From an uncultured Myxococcales bacterium (GTDB taxonomy: Bacteria > Myxococcota_A > Polyangia > Polyangiales > Polyangiaceae), in NCBI GenBank assembly GCA_937949945.1, contig CALFEQ010000185.1, forward strand, positions 1-56,866: a stretch of 56,866 nt of DNA, in the 5' to 3' direction. Shown here piece by piece: positions 17,298 through 24,575 of the stretch. Under the pieces are notes generated by a model that was given only the letters and a program-made list of their open reading frames with translations, did no database searches and was not told the origin of the DNA. Position 1 is the stretch's first letter, and each line of letters opens with the position of its first letter. Position numbers and translations under genes: made by a program.

Positions 17298-18434
17298 TCA
17301 TCGAGGCGGATCCGCCGCGCTGGCCACCGGCCGCGAGCGTGGAGCGACGCGTGACCTCTCGCGAGGCGGCGCCCACACGAGCCACGCGTCGCCGAGCTCG
17401 TGGCCGAGGAGCCCCTCGTCCGCCGATCGCTCGAGCGCGCGCGCGAGAACCTCGGGCGATGCGAACGCGCCGAGCATCGCATGGTGGCTCGTATCGGCCT
17501 CGTGCACGCCGGTGAGCACCGCGTCGACGATCGCCCGCCGGACGCCGGCTCCGATGCGCAGATCCGTGATTCCCGTCCGAGTGCCTGCGCGTGCGCCGCC
17601 CTCGAGCGCGCGCACCACGCTCGTTCCGATCGCGACGACGCGACCACCGGCGGCACGCGCTCGCGCCACGGCCTCCCACGTCTCCTCGGAAACGTCGAAG
17701 CGCTCGGGCAGCGGCAGCACGGCGTCGATGTCGGCGTCTCCGATCGACGACAGCCCCGCGGCGTGCGTCACCCACGCGATGGCGACGCCTCTTCGACGAA
17801 GCTCGAGGAGCGTCTCGATCCGGAGCGCACGTCCCGCCGAAGGCATCTCCACGGCCCACGGTCTCCCCGCGTAGACGTTCTGGACGTCCCAGAGCGCGAG
17901 CGCCTCCGGCACGTGTGCATACTGCACGGGTCTTCCCACGCGGTAGAGCGCCGCCCAGATCTCCGCGAGCGGGGCGTCCGGCCGCCCTTCGAGGGCGAGC
18001 TCGACGTCGGCCAGGCGCGATGATCGGGCGTCGAGCTCGACGACGGTGGCGACGAGCCCGCCGCCGATCTCCAGGCGGTCGCCGGGCTCGAGCCGCGGCG
18101 GCGCGGGCCGATCCTCCGTCCGCAAGCGGAAGGAGCCGGGCCCGAGCAGCGCGACGGTCCAGCGTCGATCCGAGACCGCGCCCGCGAGGCGGAGCTCGAG
18201 CGCCTCGCCACGGTTCGTCCGCGCGGCGATCGACGCCGGGAGCGTCGCGGCGTCGTTGAGGATCAAGAGGTCCCGTGGCTCGAACAGCGACGGCAGCTCG
18301 GCGGCCGAGACGACGCGCAGCGGGCCCGACGCGCCGTCGACGACGAGGACGCGCACGTCACGCCACGGCCGAGGCGACGACGCCGGACGGATCGGTCCGG
18401 CGTCGATTGCGGACCGGCGGCCCCCGTGCTCCAT
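17298..18434 (-). CDS. divergent QueA-like S-adenosylmethionine ribosyltransferase-isomerase
   Basis: The 378-residue protein matches QueA (PF02547) in outline: LPSLFEPRDLLILNDAATLP near residue 40 (QueA LL.FNDTRVIPAR), GRVVAIGTSVVRALE (RIIAVGTTSVRTLE), TRTGITDLRIG and a terminal LGDAWLVW (YGDAMLI). Several otherwise invariant QueA signatures are changed. The PTAGLHF loop reads MPSAGRAL, and NFHLPxSTLL reads GVHEADTSHHAML. It is therefore probably a paralogue with altered substrate and not the epoxyqueuosine-forming enzyme. No other queuosine gene is nearby. Its ATG overlaps the stop of the dehydrogenase gene by one base (TGATG), indicating translational coupling. Confidence 0.8.
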   Translation of the reverse strand: MEHGGRRSAIDAGPIRPASSPRPWRDVRVLVVDGASGPLRVVSAAELPSLFEPRDLLILNDAATLPASIAARTNRGEALELRLAGAVSDRRWTVALLGPGSFRLRTEDRPAPPRLEPGDRLEIGGGLVATVVELDARSSRLADVELALEGRPDAPLAEIWAALYRVGRPVQYAHVPEALALWDVQNVYAGRPWAVEMPSAGRALRIETLLELRRRGVAIAWVTHAAGLSSIGDADIDAVLPLPERFDVSEETWEAVARARAAGGRVVAIGTSVVRALEGGARAGTRTGITDLRIGAGVRRAIVDAVLTGVHEADTSHHAMLGAFASPEVLARALERSADEGLLGHELGDAWLVWAPPRERSRVAPRSRPVASAADPPR

Positions 18435-19168
18435 CACGCCGCCACTCCTTCCTCGGACGCGAAGTCCGCCGCGACGAGACGAGCGCCGTTCTCGAGGGAC
18501 TCGGCGCGCTCGATGATGCGCACGAGCCGCGCGGCGACGTCGGCAGGACGCGCGAGCGTGGCCGGGTCGGCGTCGGGGATCGCGTCGGCGTGCATCTTCG
18601 TGTCCATCTCGCCCGGATCGACCGCGAAGAAGCGGACGGGATCGAGCTCCGCCGCGAGCGAGCGTGCCAGGTGATCCTGCGCCGCCTTCGAGATGCCGTA
18701 GGCGCCCCACCGCGGGTACGCGTTCACGGCGGCGTCCGAGCTGACGAAGAGGAAGACGCCGCGCCTCCGCAGCACCATCGGCCCCGCGAGCGCCTTCGTG
18801 AGACGGAAGGGACCGACGAGGTTGACGGCGAGCACGCGCTCGAAGTCCTCGCAATCCGTGTCGAGCAAGAGCGGCATCGGCAGGGGGCCGAGCGTGCTCG
18901 CGTTGTGGACGACGATCGACGGCGTCCCGACGAGCGCCGCGGCCGCGCCCGCGATCCGGTGCACGGCGTCCTTCTCGCCGACGTCGAAGGCGAGCCCGTG
19001 CGCCTCGCCTCCCTCCGCGCGGATCTCCCGCACCACCGCTTCGAGGTCCGCTGCGCCGCGCGCGACGAGGACGACCCTCGCACCACGTCGCGCGAGCGAC
19101 CTCGCCAGCTCCTTCCCCAACCCTCTCGACGCGCCCGTGACGAGCGCTGCTTGGTTCCCGATGTCCAT
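18434..19168 (-). CDS. short-chain dehydrogenase/reductase
   Basis: The 244-residue protein is a classical SDR: the cofactor-binding TGASRGLG near residue 11, the structural NAS (HNAS), the catalytic Ser in FLFVSSDAA, and the YGISK pair (YxxxK) around residue 155. The Arg in the second strand (VVLVARGAAD) hints at NADP(H) preference. It carries DPGEMDTKM after the active site, as in SDRs acting on small alcohols or aldehydes; the substrate cannot be read from sequence. The ATG at 19168 (MDIGNQAALVTG) was chosen over upstream frames. It is divergent from the XRE-cupin gene and coupled to the QueA-like gene downstream. Confidence 0.9.
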   Translation of the reverse strand: MDIGNQAALVTGASRGLGKELARSLARRGARVVLVARGAADLEAVVREIRAEGGEAHGLAFDVGEKDAVHRIAGAAAALVGTPSIVVHNASTLGPLPMPLLLDTDCEDFERVLAVNLVGPFRLTKALAGPMVLRRRGVFLFVSSDAAVNAYPRWGAYGISKAAQDHLARSLAAELDPVRFFAVDPGEMDTKMHADAIPDADPATLARPADVAARLVRIIERAESLENGARLVAADFASEEGVAA

Positions 19169-19200
19169 GCCCGAAGGATGGACGCGCAGCGCCATTGGGA

Positions 19201-19214
19201 TGGCATCGATGACA
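19201..19214. promoter_or_regulatory. palindrome between divergent SDR and XRE-cupin genes (candidate operator)
   Basis: TGGCATCGATGACA is a 14-base near-palindrome (TGNCATCGATGNCA) with a perfect 8-base core CATCGATG. It sits in the 75-base space between the two divergent start codons, about where both promoters must lie. XRE-type regulators often control the neighbouring operon and themselves, so this is the natural place for their operator. That is inference only. Confidence 0.4.
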
Positions 19215-19243
19215 ATCTGTTGGCAGGGTGCTACGCCGTTGGC

Positions 19244-19792
19244 ATGGACGACGTGGCGACGAGGCTCGGGAGGAACGTCCGCAGCCTGCGCGAGGCGCGC
19301 GGGATGACGCAGTCGCAGATGGCGAAGCTCGCGTCGCTCCCGCGCGCGACGTGGACGAACATCGAATCCGGCACCGCCAACCCCACGCTGGCCGTGCTCG
19401 ACCGCGTGGCGAACGCGTTCCAGGTCACGATCGAGGAGCTCATCGCCGCGCCGCGCTCGGAGGCGCGGCACTACCCGAAGGCGCAGCTCGCGGTGAAGAC
19501 GCGCGGATCGGCGACCGTGCGCAAGCTCCTGCCCGATCCGATCCCGGGAATGGAAATCGATCGCATCGAGCTCCCGCCGAAGGGAAAGATGATCGGGGTG
19601 CCGCACACACCTGGCACCCGCGAGTACCTCACCTGCGAGGTCGGCGAGATCGTCCTCGTGGCGTCCGGCGAGGAGTACCGGCTCGAGGCAGGCGACGTCG
19701 TCGTGTTTCGCGGGGATCAGCGACACTCCTACGCGAATCCGGGATCGAAGCCGGCGGTGGCGTACTCGGTCGTCGTCATCGCACGTCGCTGA
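19244..19792 (+). CDS. XRE-family transcriptional regulator with C-terminal cupin domain
   Basis: The 182-residue protein has an HTH_3/XRE domain at residues 3-60 (VRSLREARGMTQSQMAKLA, then WTNIESGTANPTL) and a cupin-type sensor domain at residues 105-180 (TREYLTCEVGEIVLVASGEE, then EAGDVVVFRGDQRHSYANPG). Such regulators respond to a small molecule bound by the cupin. The most likely target is the divergent SDR-queA-like operon, 75 bases away across a palindrome. The ATG at 19244 is the only start giving the normal family N-terminus. The gene ends just before the broken pilin/kinase region. Confidence 0.9.
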   Translation: MDDVATRLGRNVRSLREARGMTQSQMAKLASLPRATWTNIESGTANPTLAVLDRVANAFQVTIEELIAAPRSEARHYPKAQLAVKTRGSATVRKLLPDPIPGMEIDRIELPPKGKMIGVPHTPGTREYLTCEVGEIVLVASGEEYRLEAGDVVVFRGDQRHSYANPGSKPAVAYSVVVIARR

Positions 19793-19809
19793 GCCGCCGG
19801 TGACGGACG

Positions 19810-20180
19810 GTGACGCTGCTCGTCGACGACCGCGAGGTCGAATCTCTCCTCGGTGCGCCCAACTCGTCGCGACTCGGACGTGGATCGACCAATCCTGCGC
19901 ATGGGGAAGGCACGCACGCGAGCGCGCAGCCGGGTCTCACGCTCGTCGAGATCTCGCTCGTCATCGTGATCGTCTCGATCCTGGCCGTGCTCGCCGGCGT
20001 GGGGTATCGCCGGTACCGCGCGGCGGCGCGGCTCAGCGAGGCGACGACCATGATGGCGGCCATCCAAGCCGCCCAGCACGAGTTCAAGGGCGAGCGAGGC
20101 GTCTTCGCGAACGTCTCGCGTGACCTCGACTCGCTCTACCCCAACGCGAACCCGGGCACGCTCCGCACCGCATGGGGCGC
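19810..20180 (+). pseudogene. type IV pilin-like gene remnant, N-terminal part only
   Basis: The frame encodes the class-III signal and hydrophobic helix of a type IV pilin or pseudopilin: G-LTLVEISLVIVIVSILAV then GVGYRRYRAAARLSEA, ending at NANPGTLRTAWGA. At about 20175 the sequence switches to kinase sequence in another frame, so the pilin globular domain is missing. The prepilin leader also looks shifted. A second frame offers ATG at 19899 with MGKARTRARSR, a typical short basic leader, and one added base near 19930 would join it to the cleavage site. At least two lesions are therefore present. No pilus assembly genes lie nearby. Confidence 0.7.
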
Positions 20181-21199
20181 AGCACAAGCTGATCGACTTC
20201 GGCATCGCCGCTCGCTTCGACGCCCGCGCCGCCATCTCCGCCAAGCGAGCGCCTCGACGGATCGAGGGCGGCGTGGGAGAGACGGTCGTCCTCGAGGAGA
20301 CGGCGCAGCTCTCGGACGAGGACGACACCGAGAAGCCCGGCGAGATCGCAGGGACGATGGGCTACATCGATCCAGCGTGCCTCGGCTTCGGCGAGCCGGC
20401 CGACGCCTCGAGCGATCTCTACGCGCTCGGCGCGACGCTCTACGAGTGCCTCACCGGCCGGCTGCCCGCGAGCAGCGGCGACGGCCCGGACGTGACGCGC
20501 CTGCGCATGCCGGTGGCGATGGGCACCACGCCACCTCCGCCCGTCCGGTCCCTGGCGCCCGACGTCCCCGAGGAGGTCGCGAGGCTCGTCGACGCGCTCG
20601 TCCCCCGAACCGCGCCGACCGGCCGAAGCGCGCCGAGTGGGTCGCGTGCGAGCTCGAACGGCTCCGCCGGCTGACGAAGCTCGGCGCAGTGGCCGCGCCT
20701 GCGCCGATGGACGCACGACGCGCGGCGCGACCGCGAGCTCGTGGCCGACGTCGAGCGCGCGGCCGCGCGCTGGGTGAAGACGCCGCGCACGGAGCACTTG
20801 CTGCGCGGCCGCATGCTCGAGGACGCGCGGCGCATCCCGCGGCACGCCTACTCGGACGACGCGGCGAGGCTCCTCGCGGCCTCGCGTCGGTTCGAGATCC
20901 GCACCCGCGTCGGCCTCGCCGCGCTCGTCACGGCGGTGCTCGCCGGCGTCGTGCTGTTCGTTGCACTCTACATCGATACGGAGCGACGCGCCGAGGCCGA
21001 GAAGCAGGCCGCGAAAGGCCTGTTCTTGCAGTTCGCGAGCGCGAGAGACATCCCGGCGGCGGAGCGCGCTCGGGCGGTCGCCGCGCTCGTCGGCGAGAAG
21101 CACGCTTGCGAACAGGCCCTCGCTCGATGCGAGGCCGCCGCCGACGCCGGGACGCCGTCGGACGCCGGACCGCCGACGAGCGCCGTCGCTCAGCCGTAG
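20165..21199 (+). pseudogene. Ser/Thr protein kinase remnant, C-lobe plus transmembrane tail, frameshifted
   Basis: The remnant begins abruptly at the DFG motif (HKLIDFGIAARF, about 20184) and continues through the activation segment and helix F (GTMGYIDPACL, SSDLYALGATLYECLTGRLP) to about 20610. There the frame changes by one base to RPKRAEWVACELERL. It changes back near 20720 to ELVADVERAAARWVKTPRTE and a membrane segment (VGLAALVTAVLAGVVLFVAL) at about 20905-20965. The ATP-binding lobe and catalytic loop are absent. The two internal frameshifts and missing N-lobe make it non-functional. It overlaps the convergent GST gene by 10 bases. Confidence 0.75.
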
Positions 21200-21831
21200 A
21201 TCGCCTTCACCTCGGGCCGGTTCTCGTGCTGCTTCGCCCACTCCACGAGCGAGTCGGGCATGCGGAACCCCAGCGTGAGGATCTGCGCGACGAGCGGAGC
21301 CGTGGCCGCACGAGCGGGCATGCCCGCGACCCACAGCGCTGCGGACAACGTCCAGATCTCCGCCGCGCCCCAGCTGTCTCCCACGAGCAGCGGGCCTTTC
21401 GCCTGAGCCGCGACGAAGTCGATCGCGGCCTGCGCACGCGCGATGCGCTCACCCACGACCTTGCCCCACGCCGGATCGTTGCGGAGGTCCCAACACCGCG
21501 TGCCCATGTCGACCAGCGTGTTCATCGCGACGTCGACGGCGGTCGTGATGGCGATCGCGGCCTGTGCGGCCTTCGCGCCGGTCGGCCAGAGGGCGGGACG
21601 ATCCGGATACGCGAGGTCGAGGTAGTGCGCGATCGCCGTCGAGTCGCCGACGACGCGATCCTCGTCGACGAGGATCGGCATCGTCTGGATCGGGCTCAGG
21701 CGTCGAGCCTCCGCGAGGAGAGACGCGTCCGCGCGCGCATCACGGAGCTCGACGTCGAGCCCCTTGTGCGCCAGAGCGAGCCGCGCACGGCGAGAGAAGA
21801 CGGACGTTGGGAAGTGGTAGAGGACGCGCAT
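21190..21831 (-). CDS. glutathione S-transferase family protein
   Basis: The 213-residue protein has the two-domain GST layout. The N-terminal thioredoxin-like domain begins RVLYHFPTSVFSRRARLAL, has the cis-Pro in TMPILVDED, and the gamma-glutamyl-binding DSTAIAHYLD motif. The C-terminal half is all alpha with GDSWGAAEIW, the N-capping-box region. The catalytic Ser/Cys position is occupied by Ser in SVFSRR, so either a Ser-type or a thiol-transferase-like role is possible. The substrate is unknown. I chose ATG 21831 (MRVLYHF); 21840 would add three residues. It overlaps the end of the kinase remnant, which suggests the remnant is not under selection. Confidence 0.85.
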   Translation of the reverse strand: MRVLYHFPTSVFSRRARLALAHKGLDVELRDARADASLLAEARRLSPIQTMPILVDEDRVVGDSTAIAHYLDLAYPDRPALWPTGAKAAQAAIAITTAVDVAMNTLVDMGTRCWDLRNDPAWGKVVGERIARAQAAIDFVAAQAKGPLLVGDSWGAAEIWTLSAALWVAGMPARAATAPLVAQILTLGFRMPDSLVEWAKQHENRPEVKAIYG

Positions 21832-21900
21832 GCTGCGCATCCTACGCCGACCGGCCGCGCGCGACGACGCGACGCCGTGGCTGGACGCAAACGCCCCCGG

Positions 21901-22242
21901 TCAACCGACGCGACGCTCGGCGGCGCGGCGATCGGCGGCGCGACGCTCACGCGTGAACGCGGCGGCGAGTCGCTCGCCGAGCTCGTCGCCTTCCCCCATC
22001 TTCCGCCGATCGCGGGAGCGCCGCTCCCCCACGGCGTCCCGGAGCTCCGCGACCGTCCGCGACTTGGCGCCCATACGGCTGTGCATCAGCGCATGGGATC
22101 CGCAGAGGGTGACCGCGGCGCCACCCTCCAGCTCGACCATCACCAGCATCCGCGCGTCGCGCGCACCGCAGACGACACACGCCCCGTGGACGAGCTCCGG
22201 CTCGTGAGCCTCCGCCTTCATCGACCGCTTCCTTCGCTCCAT
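21901..22242 (-). CDS. small protein with CxxC and basic C-terminus, unknown function
   Basis: The 113-residue protein has a possible zinc site made by CVVCGARD and a later Cys/His pair in TLCGSHALMHSRMG. A helical, strongly Arg/Glu-rich C-terminus follows (VGERRSRDRRKMGEGDELGE and beyond). It might be a small DNA- or RNA-associated zinc protein, but no family is recognised. The ATG at 22242 starts MERRKRSMKAE; longer frames are Arg-rich and unlikely. It is divergent from the sugar epimerase gene with about 120 bases between them. Confidence 0.65.
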   Translation of the reverse strand: MERRKRSMKAEAHEPELVHGACVVCGARDARMLVMVELEGGAAVTLCGSHALMHSRMGAKSRTVAELRDAVGERRSRDRRKMGEGDELGERLAAAFTRERRAADRRAAERRVG

Positions 22243-22363
22243 CCTTGCCCTGTCGCACAGGAGCGATCGGACGGACAAATTTCGTGCGGTTCGTGCGTGA
22301 CGGCGCCCGAGCGGGCGCATTTTCGCCTGCGCTCCGGGGGGGAGGCGGTATACGTCCCAACTC

Positions 22364-23311
22364 ATGGGCCTCTATCTCGTCACCGGCGGCGCCGGTTTCA
22401 TCGGTTCATCGATCGTCGAGACCCTGCTCGCGAAGGGAGAGCGCGTGCGCATCATCGACGATTTCTCGACCGGCCGTCGGTCCAACATCGAAGGGTTCGC
22501 CGGGAAGATCGAGGTCATCGAGGGGTCCATCGTCGACGCGGAGCTCGTGGCCAAGGCGATGAAGGGCGTCGAGGTCGTCTTCCACGAGGCCGCGATCCCG
22601 TCCGTCGTTCGCTCCGTCGAGAACCCCGCGGCGACGATGCTCGCCAACGTTCAGGGAACGACGGTGGTGCTCGACGCCGCCCGCCACGAGAAGGTGCGCC
22701 GCCTCATCTTCGCCGCGAGCTCGTCGGCCTACGGCGACACGCCGACGCTCCCGAAGGTCGAGACGATGACGCCGTCACCGCGCTCTCCGTACGCCGTGTC
22801 GAAGCTCGCCGGCGAGCATCTCCTCGCCGTGTTCGCGGCGCTCTACGGCATCGAGACGCTGAGCCTCCGGTACTTCAACGTCTTCGGTCCTCGTCAGGAT
22901 CCGAACAGCCAGTACGCGGCCGTCATCCCGAACTTCATCAAGGCGGCGCTCACCAACACGCGCCCGAAGGTCTTCGGCGACGGCGAGCAGACGCGCGACT
23001 TCTGCTACATCGACAACACCGTCGAGGCGAACCTCCTCGCGGCCTCCACCCCGAACCGCCTCACGGGCCAGGTCGTCAACATCGCGTGCGGCGAGCGCAT
23101 CTCGCTGAACCAACTCCTCGCCTACCTCGGCGAAGAGGCCGGCAAGAAGCTCGAGCCCGAGTACCTCCCCCCGCGCGCAGGCGACGTGCGCGACTCGCTC
23201 GCCTCCATCGACGCGGCGCGCGCGCTCATCGGATACGAGCCGAAGGTACGCGTGGCCGAGGGGCTCAAGAGGACGTTCGCCGCGTTCAAGGCGGCATACG
23301 GGGGTGGCTGA
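22364..23311 (+). CDS. NAD-dependent UDP-hexose 4-epimerase (WbpP/TviC/GalE-like)
   Basis: The 315-residue protein is an extended SDR: the NAD-binding TGGAGFIGSS at residue 7, DDFSTGRRSNIEG, the catalytic Ser region AASSSAYGDTPTLPK, and YAVSK (YxxxK) near residue 145. RYFNVFGPRQDPNSQYAAVIPNF is typical of UDP-N-acetylglucosamine/galactosamine C4-epimerases. It likely supplies a nucleotide sugar for exopolysaccharide or O-antigen. Its neighbour, the GT2 gene convergent at 24 kb, is consistent with surface glycan synthesis. The start ATG is short of a clear ribosome-binding site, but the N-terminus is exactly where the family begins. A heptad array begins six bases after the stop. Confidence 0.92.
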   Translation: MGLYLVTGGAGFIGSSIVETLLAKGERVRIIDDFSTGRRSNIEGFAGKIEVIEGSIVDAELVAKAMKGVEVVFHEAAIPSVVRSVENPAATMLANVQGTTVVLDAARHEKVRRLIFAASSSAYGDTPTLPKVETMTPSPRSPYAVSKLAGEHLLAVFAALYGIETLSLRYFNVFGPRQDPNSQYAAVIPNFIKAALTNTRPKVFGDGEQTRDFCYIDNTVEANLLAASTPNRLTGQVVNIACGERISLNQLLAYLGEEAGKKLEPEYLPPRAGDVRDSLASIDAARALIGYEPKVRVAEGLKRTFAAFKAAYGGG

Positions 23312-23317
23312 CGGGAA

Positions 23318-23367
23318 GGCCTCAGGCCTCGGCTGCGGCTCCAGGCTCCAGGCTCCGGGCTCCAGGG
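23318..23367. repeat. heptanucleotide arrays (GGCCTCA then GGCTCCA/G type)
   Basis: Bases 23318-23332 are two GGCCTCR units and bases 23337-23366 are four units of GGCTCCR, all with period 7. The arrays start six bases after the epimerase stop codon. The sense strand of that gene carries the pyrimidine-rich orientation, as at other sites in the window. Confidence 0.85.
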
Positions 23368-23431
23368 GGTCGAGCGCGGCGTGACAGTCGCTCGTCCGGG
23401 CGGACCGACGCGCGATGTCGGCGACCGGGGC

Positions 23432-24469
23432 CTACGCGAACACCGGCGTCCGCTCGCCGTCCTTCGCTCGTCGCTTCCAATCGGGACGAAGCGCGGCGCG
23501 GACGAGGCCTGCGCCGTAGCCGACGCCGTGCGCGACGTGCATCACGGGGAATGCGGCCCACGCGAAGGGGATCGTGACGAGGCCTTCCTCGCGGCCGATG
23601 CGCACGGCGGCGGCGCCGGTCGTGAGCGCGTAGGCCGCGAGCGCGAGCGGCGTGACGGGTTGGATCGTCGCCGTGGCGGCCAGCGCGGCGCCGCACACCG
23701 TGATCGCGAGCGGGGCGAGCTCGCGGACGGAGCCGATCCGTCGGTCCTTGATCACGCGTCGGCCACGGCTCCGTCCGAGCTCGTACTGGCGTCGGAAGAG
23801 CTCTCGGAACGACGTCGCGTCCGAGCGGTGGACGACGATGTCCCTTCGAACCGTGAGCGCTCCGCCGGCGCGCGTGATCCGTCGGGAGAGCTCGACGTCC
23901 TCTTCGCAGCGAGCGCCCGCGTCGAACAGGCCGACGCGATCGAAGACGCGACGCCGCACGGCGCCGAGCAAGGCGGGCATGGGCGTGGAGCCTCGCGCGA
24001 GCTCCGCGCCCGCGGCGAAGGCGAGCTTCGTCGATTGCGCCGCGGCGAACGCGCGTTCGCGGATGGTTCGGCCCGAGAAGCGCGGGACGATCGCGAGCTG
24101 TTCGGCGGGAGAGGCCGAGAGCGCTTCCACGCACTTCGACACGTGCGTCCGCGCGTACACGCCGTCGGGGTCCATCGGGACGATGATCTCGCCCTTGGCC
24201 TCCGCGACGATGGCGTTGAGCGCGCCCGCGCGCGTCCGCTCCGGGTTGTCGATGAGCCGCACGCGTGGGTCCTCGCTCGCGACGTCGAGCACCCTCTCTC
24301 GCGTCGCGTCCATGCTCATCGCGTCCGCGACGATGACCTCGATCGCGGGATAGTCCTGCGCGAGCGCGACGCGGAGGCATCGCTCGATGCGCTCCTCGTC
24401 CTCCATCGTCGGGATGGCGATCGTGACGAGCGGAGCCGGGCCTGCCTGGTCGGGTCGGGGCTGCTGCAT
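23432..24469 (-). CDS. family 2 glycosyltransferase with C-terminal membrane segments
   Basis: The 345-residue protein has a GT-A domain: VTIAIPTMEDEERIERCL at the start, the UDP-sugar-binding IEVIVADAMS, the metal-binding PMDPDG (DxD-like) near residue 100, EEDVELSRRI near 190 (the ED acceptor motif) and the RQYELGRSRG motif near 228 (QxxRG-like). Two or three hydrophobic stretches follow in the last 120 residues (LAITVCGAALAATATI, LALAAYALTTGAAAV), so it is membrane-bound. This layout fits polysaccharide chain-building transferases. The gene is convergent with the epimerase gene, with heptad arrays between. The acceptor is unknown. Confidence 0.88.
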   Translation of the reverse strand: MQQPRPDQAGPAPLVTIAIPTMEDEERIERCLRVALAQDYPAIEVIVADAMSMDATRERVLDVASEDPRVRLIDNPERTRAGALNAIVAEAKGEIIVPMDPDGVYARTHVSKCVEALSASPAEQLAIVPRFSGRTIRERAFAAAQSTKLAFAAGAELARGSTPMPALLGAVRRRVFDRVGLFDAGARCEEDVELSRRITRAGGALTVRRDIVVHRSDATSFRELFRRQYELGRSRGRRVIKDRRIGSVRELAPLAITVCGAALAATATIQPVTPLALAAYALTTGAAAVRIGREEGLVTIPFAWAAFPVMHVAHGVGYGAGLVRAALRPDWKRRAKDGERTPVFA

Positions 24470-24575
24470 GCAGGCCCGACCTTAGCACCCGCGCGCGCCC
24501 GCGCGAGGAGCGCCACGCGTCCGATGAGCGCCGCGCGGCTGCCCACGCATGCGAGGAGCGAGCGGGTGTACGAGC

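Noticed and set aside
11369..17515. 2048-codon plus-strand open frame
   Set aside because: It is the antisense of the YhaN/YhaO genes; the composition is dominated by Arg, Leu and Glu and the real proteins on the minus strand have clear motifs.
21190..21199. Overlap of the kinase remnant and GST as a functional antisense pair
   Set aside because: Ten bases of overlap with a decayed gene are more easily explained by drift of the remnant's end.
19810..23577. 1255-codon frame read as one protein
   Set aside because: It begins as a pilin but then runs through the kinase remnant, the antisense of the GST gene and an out-of-frame epimerase gene; only the first 120 codons resemble a protein family.
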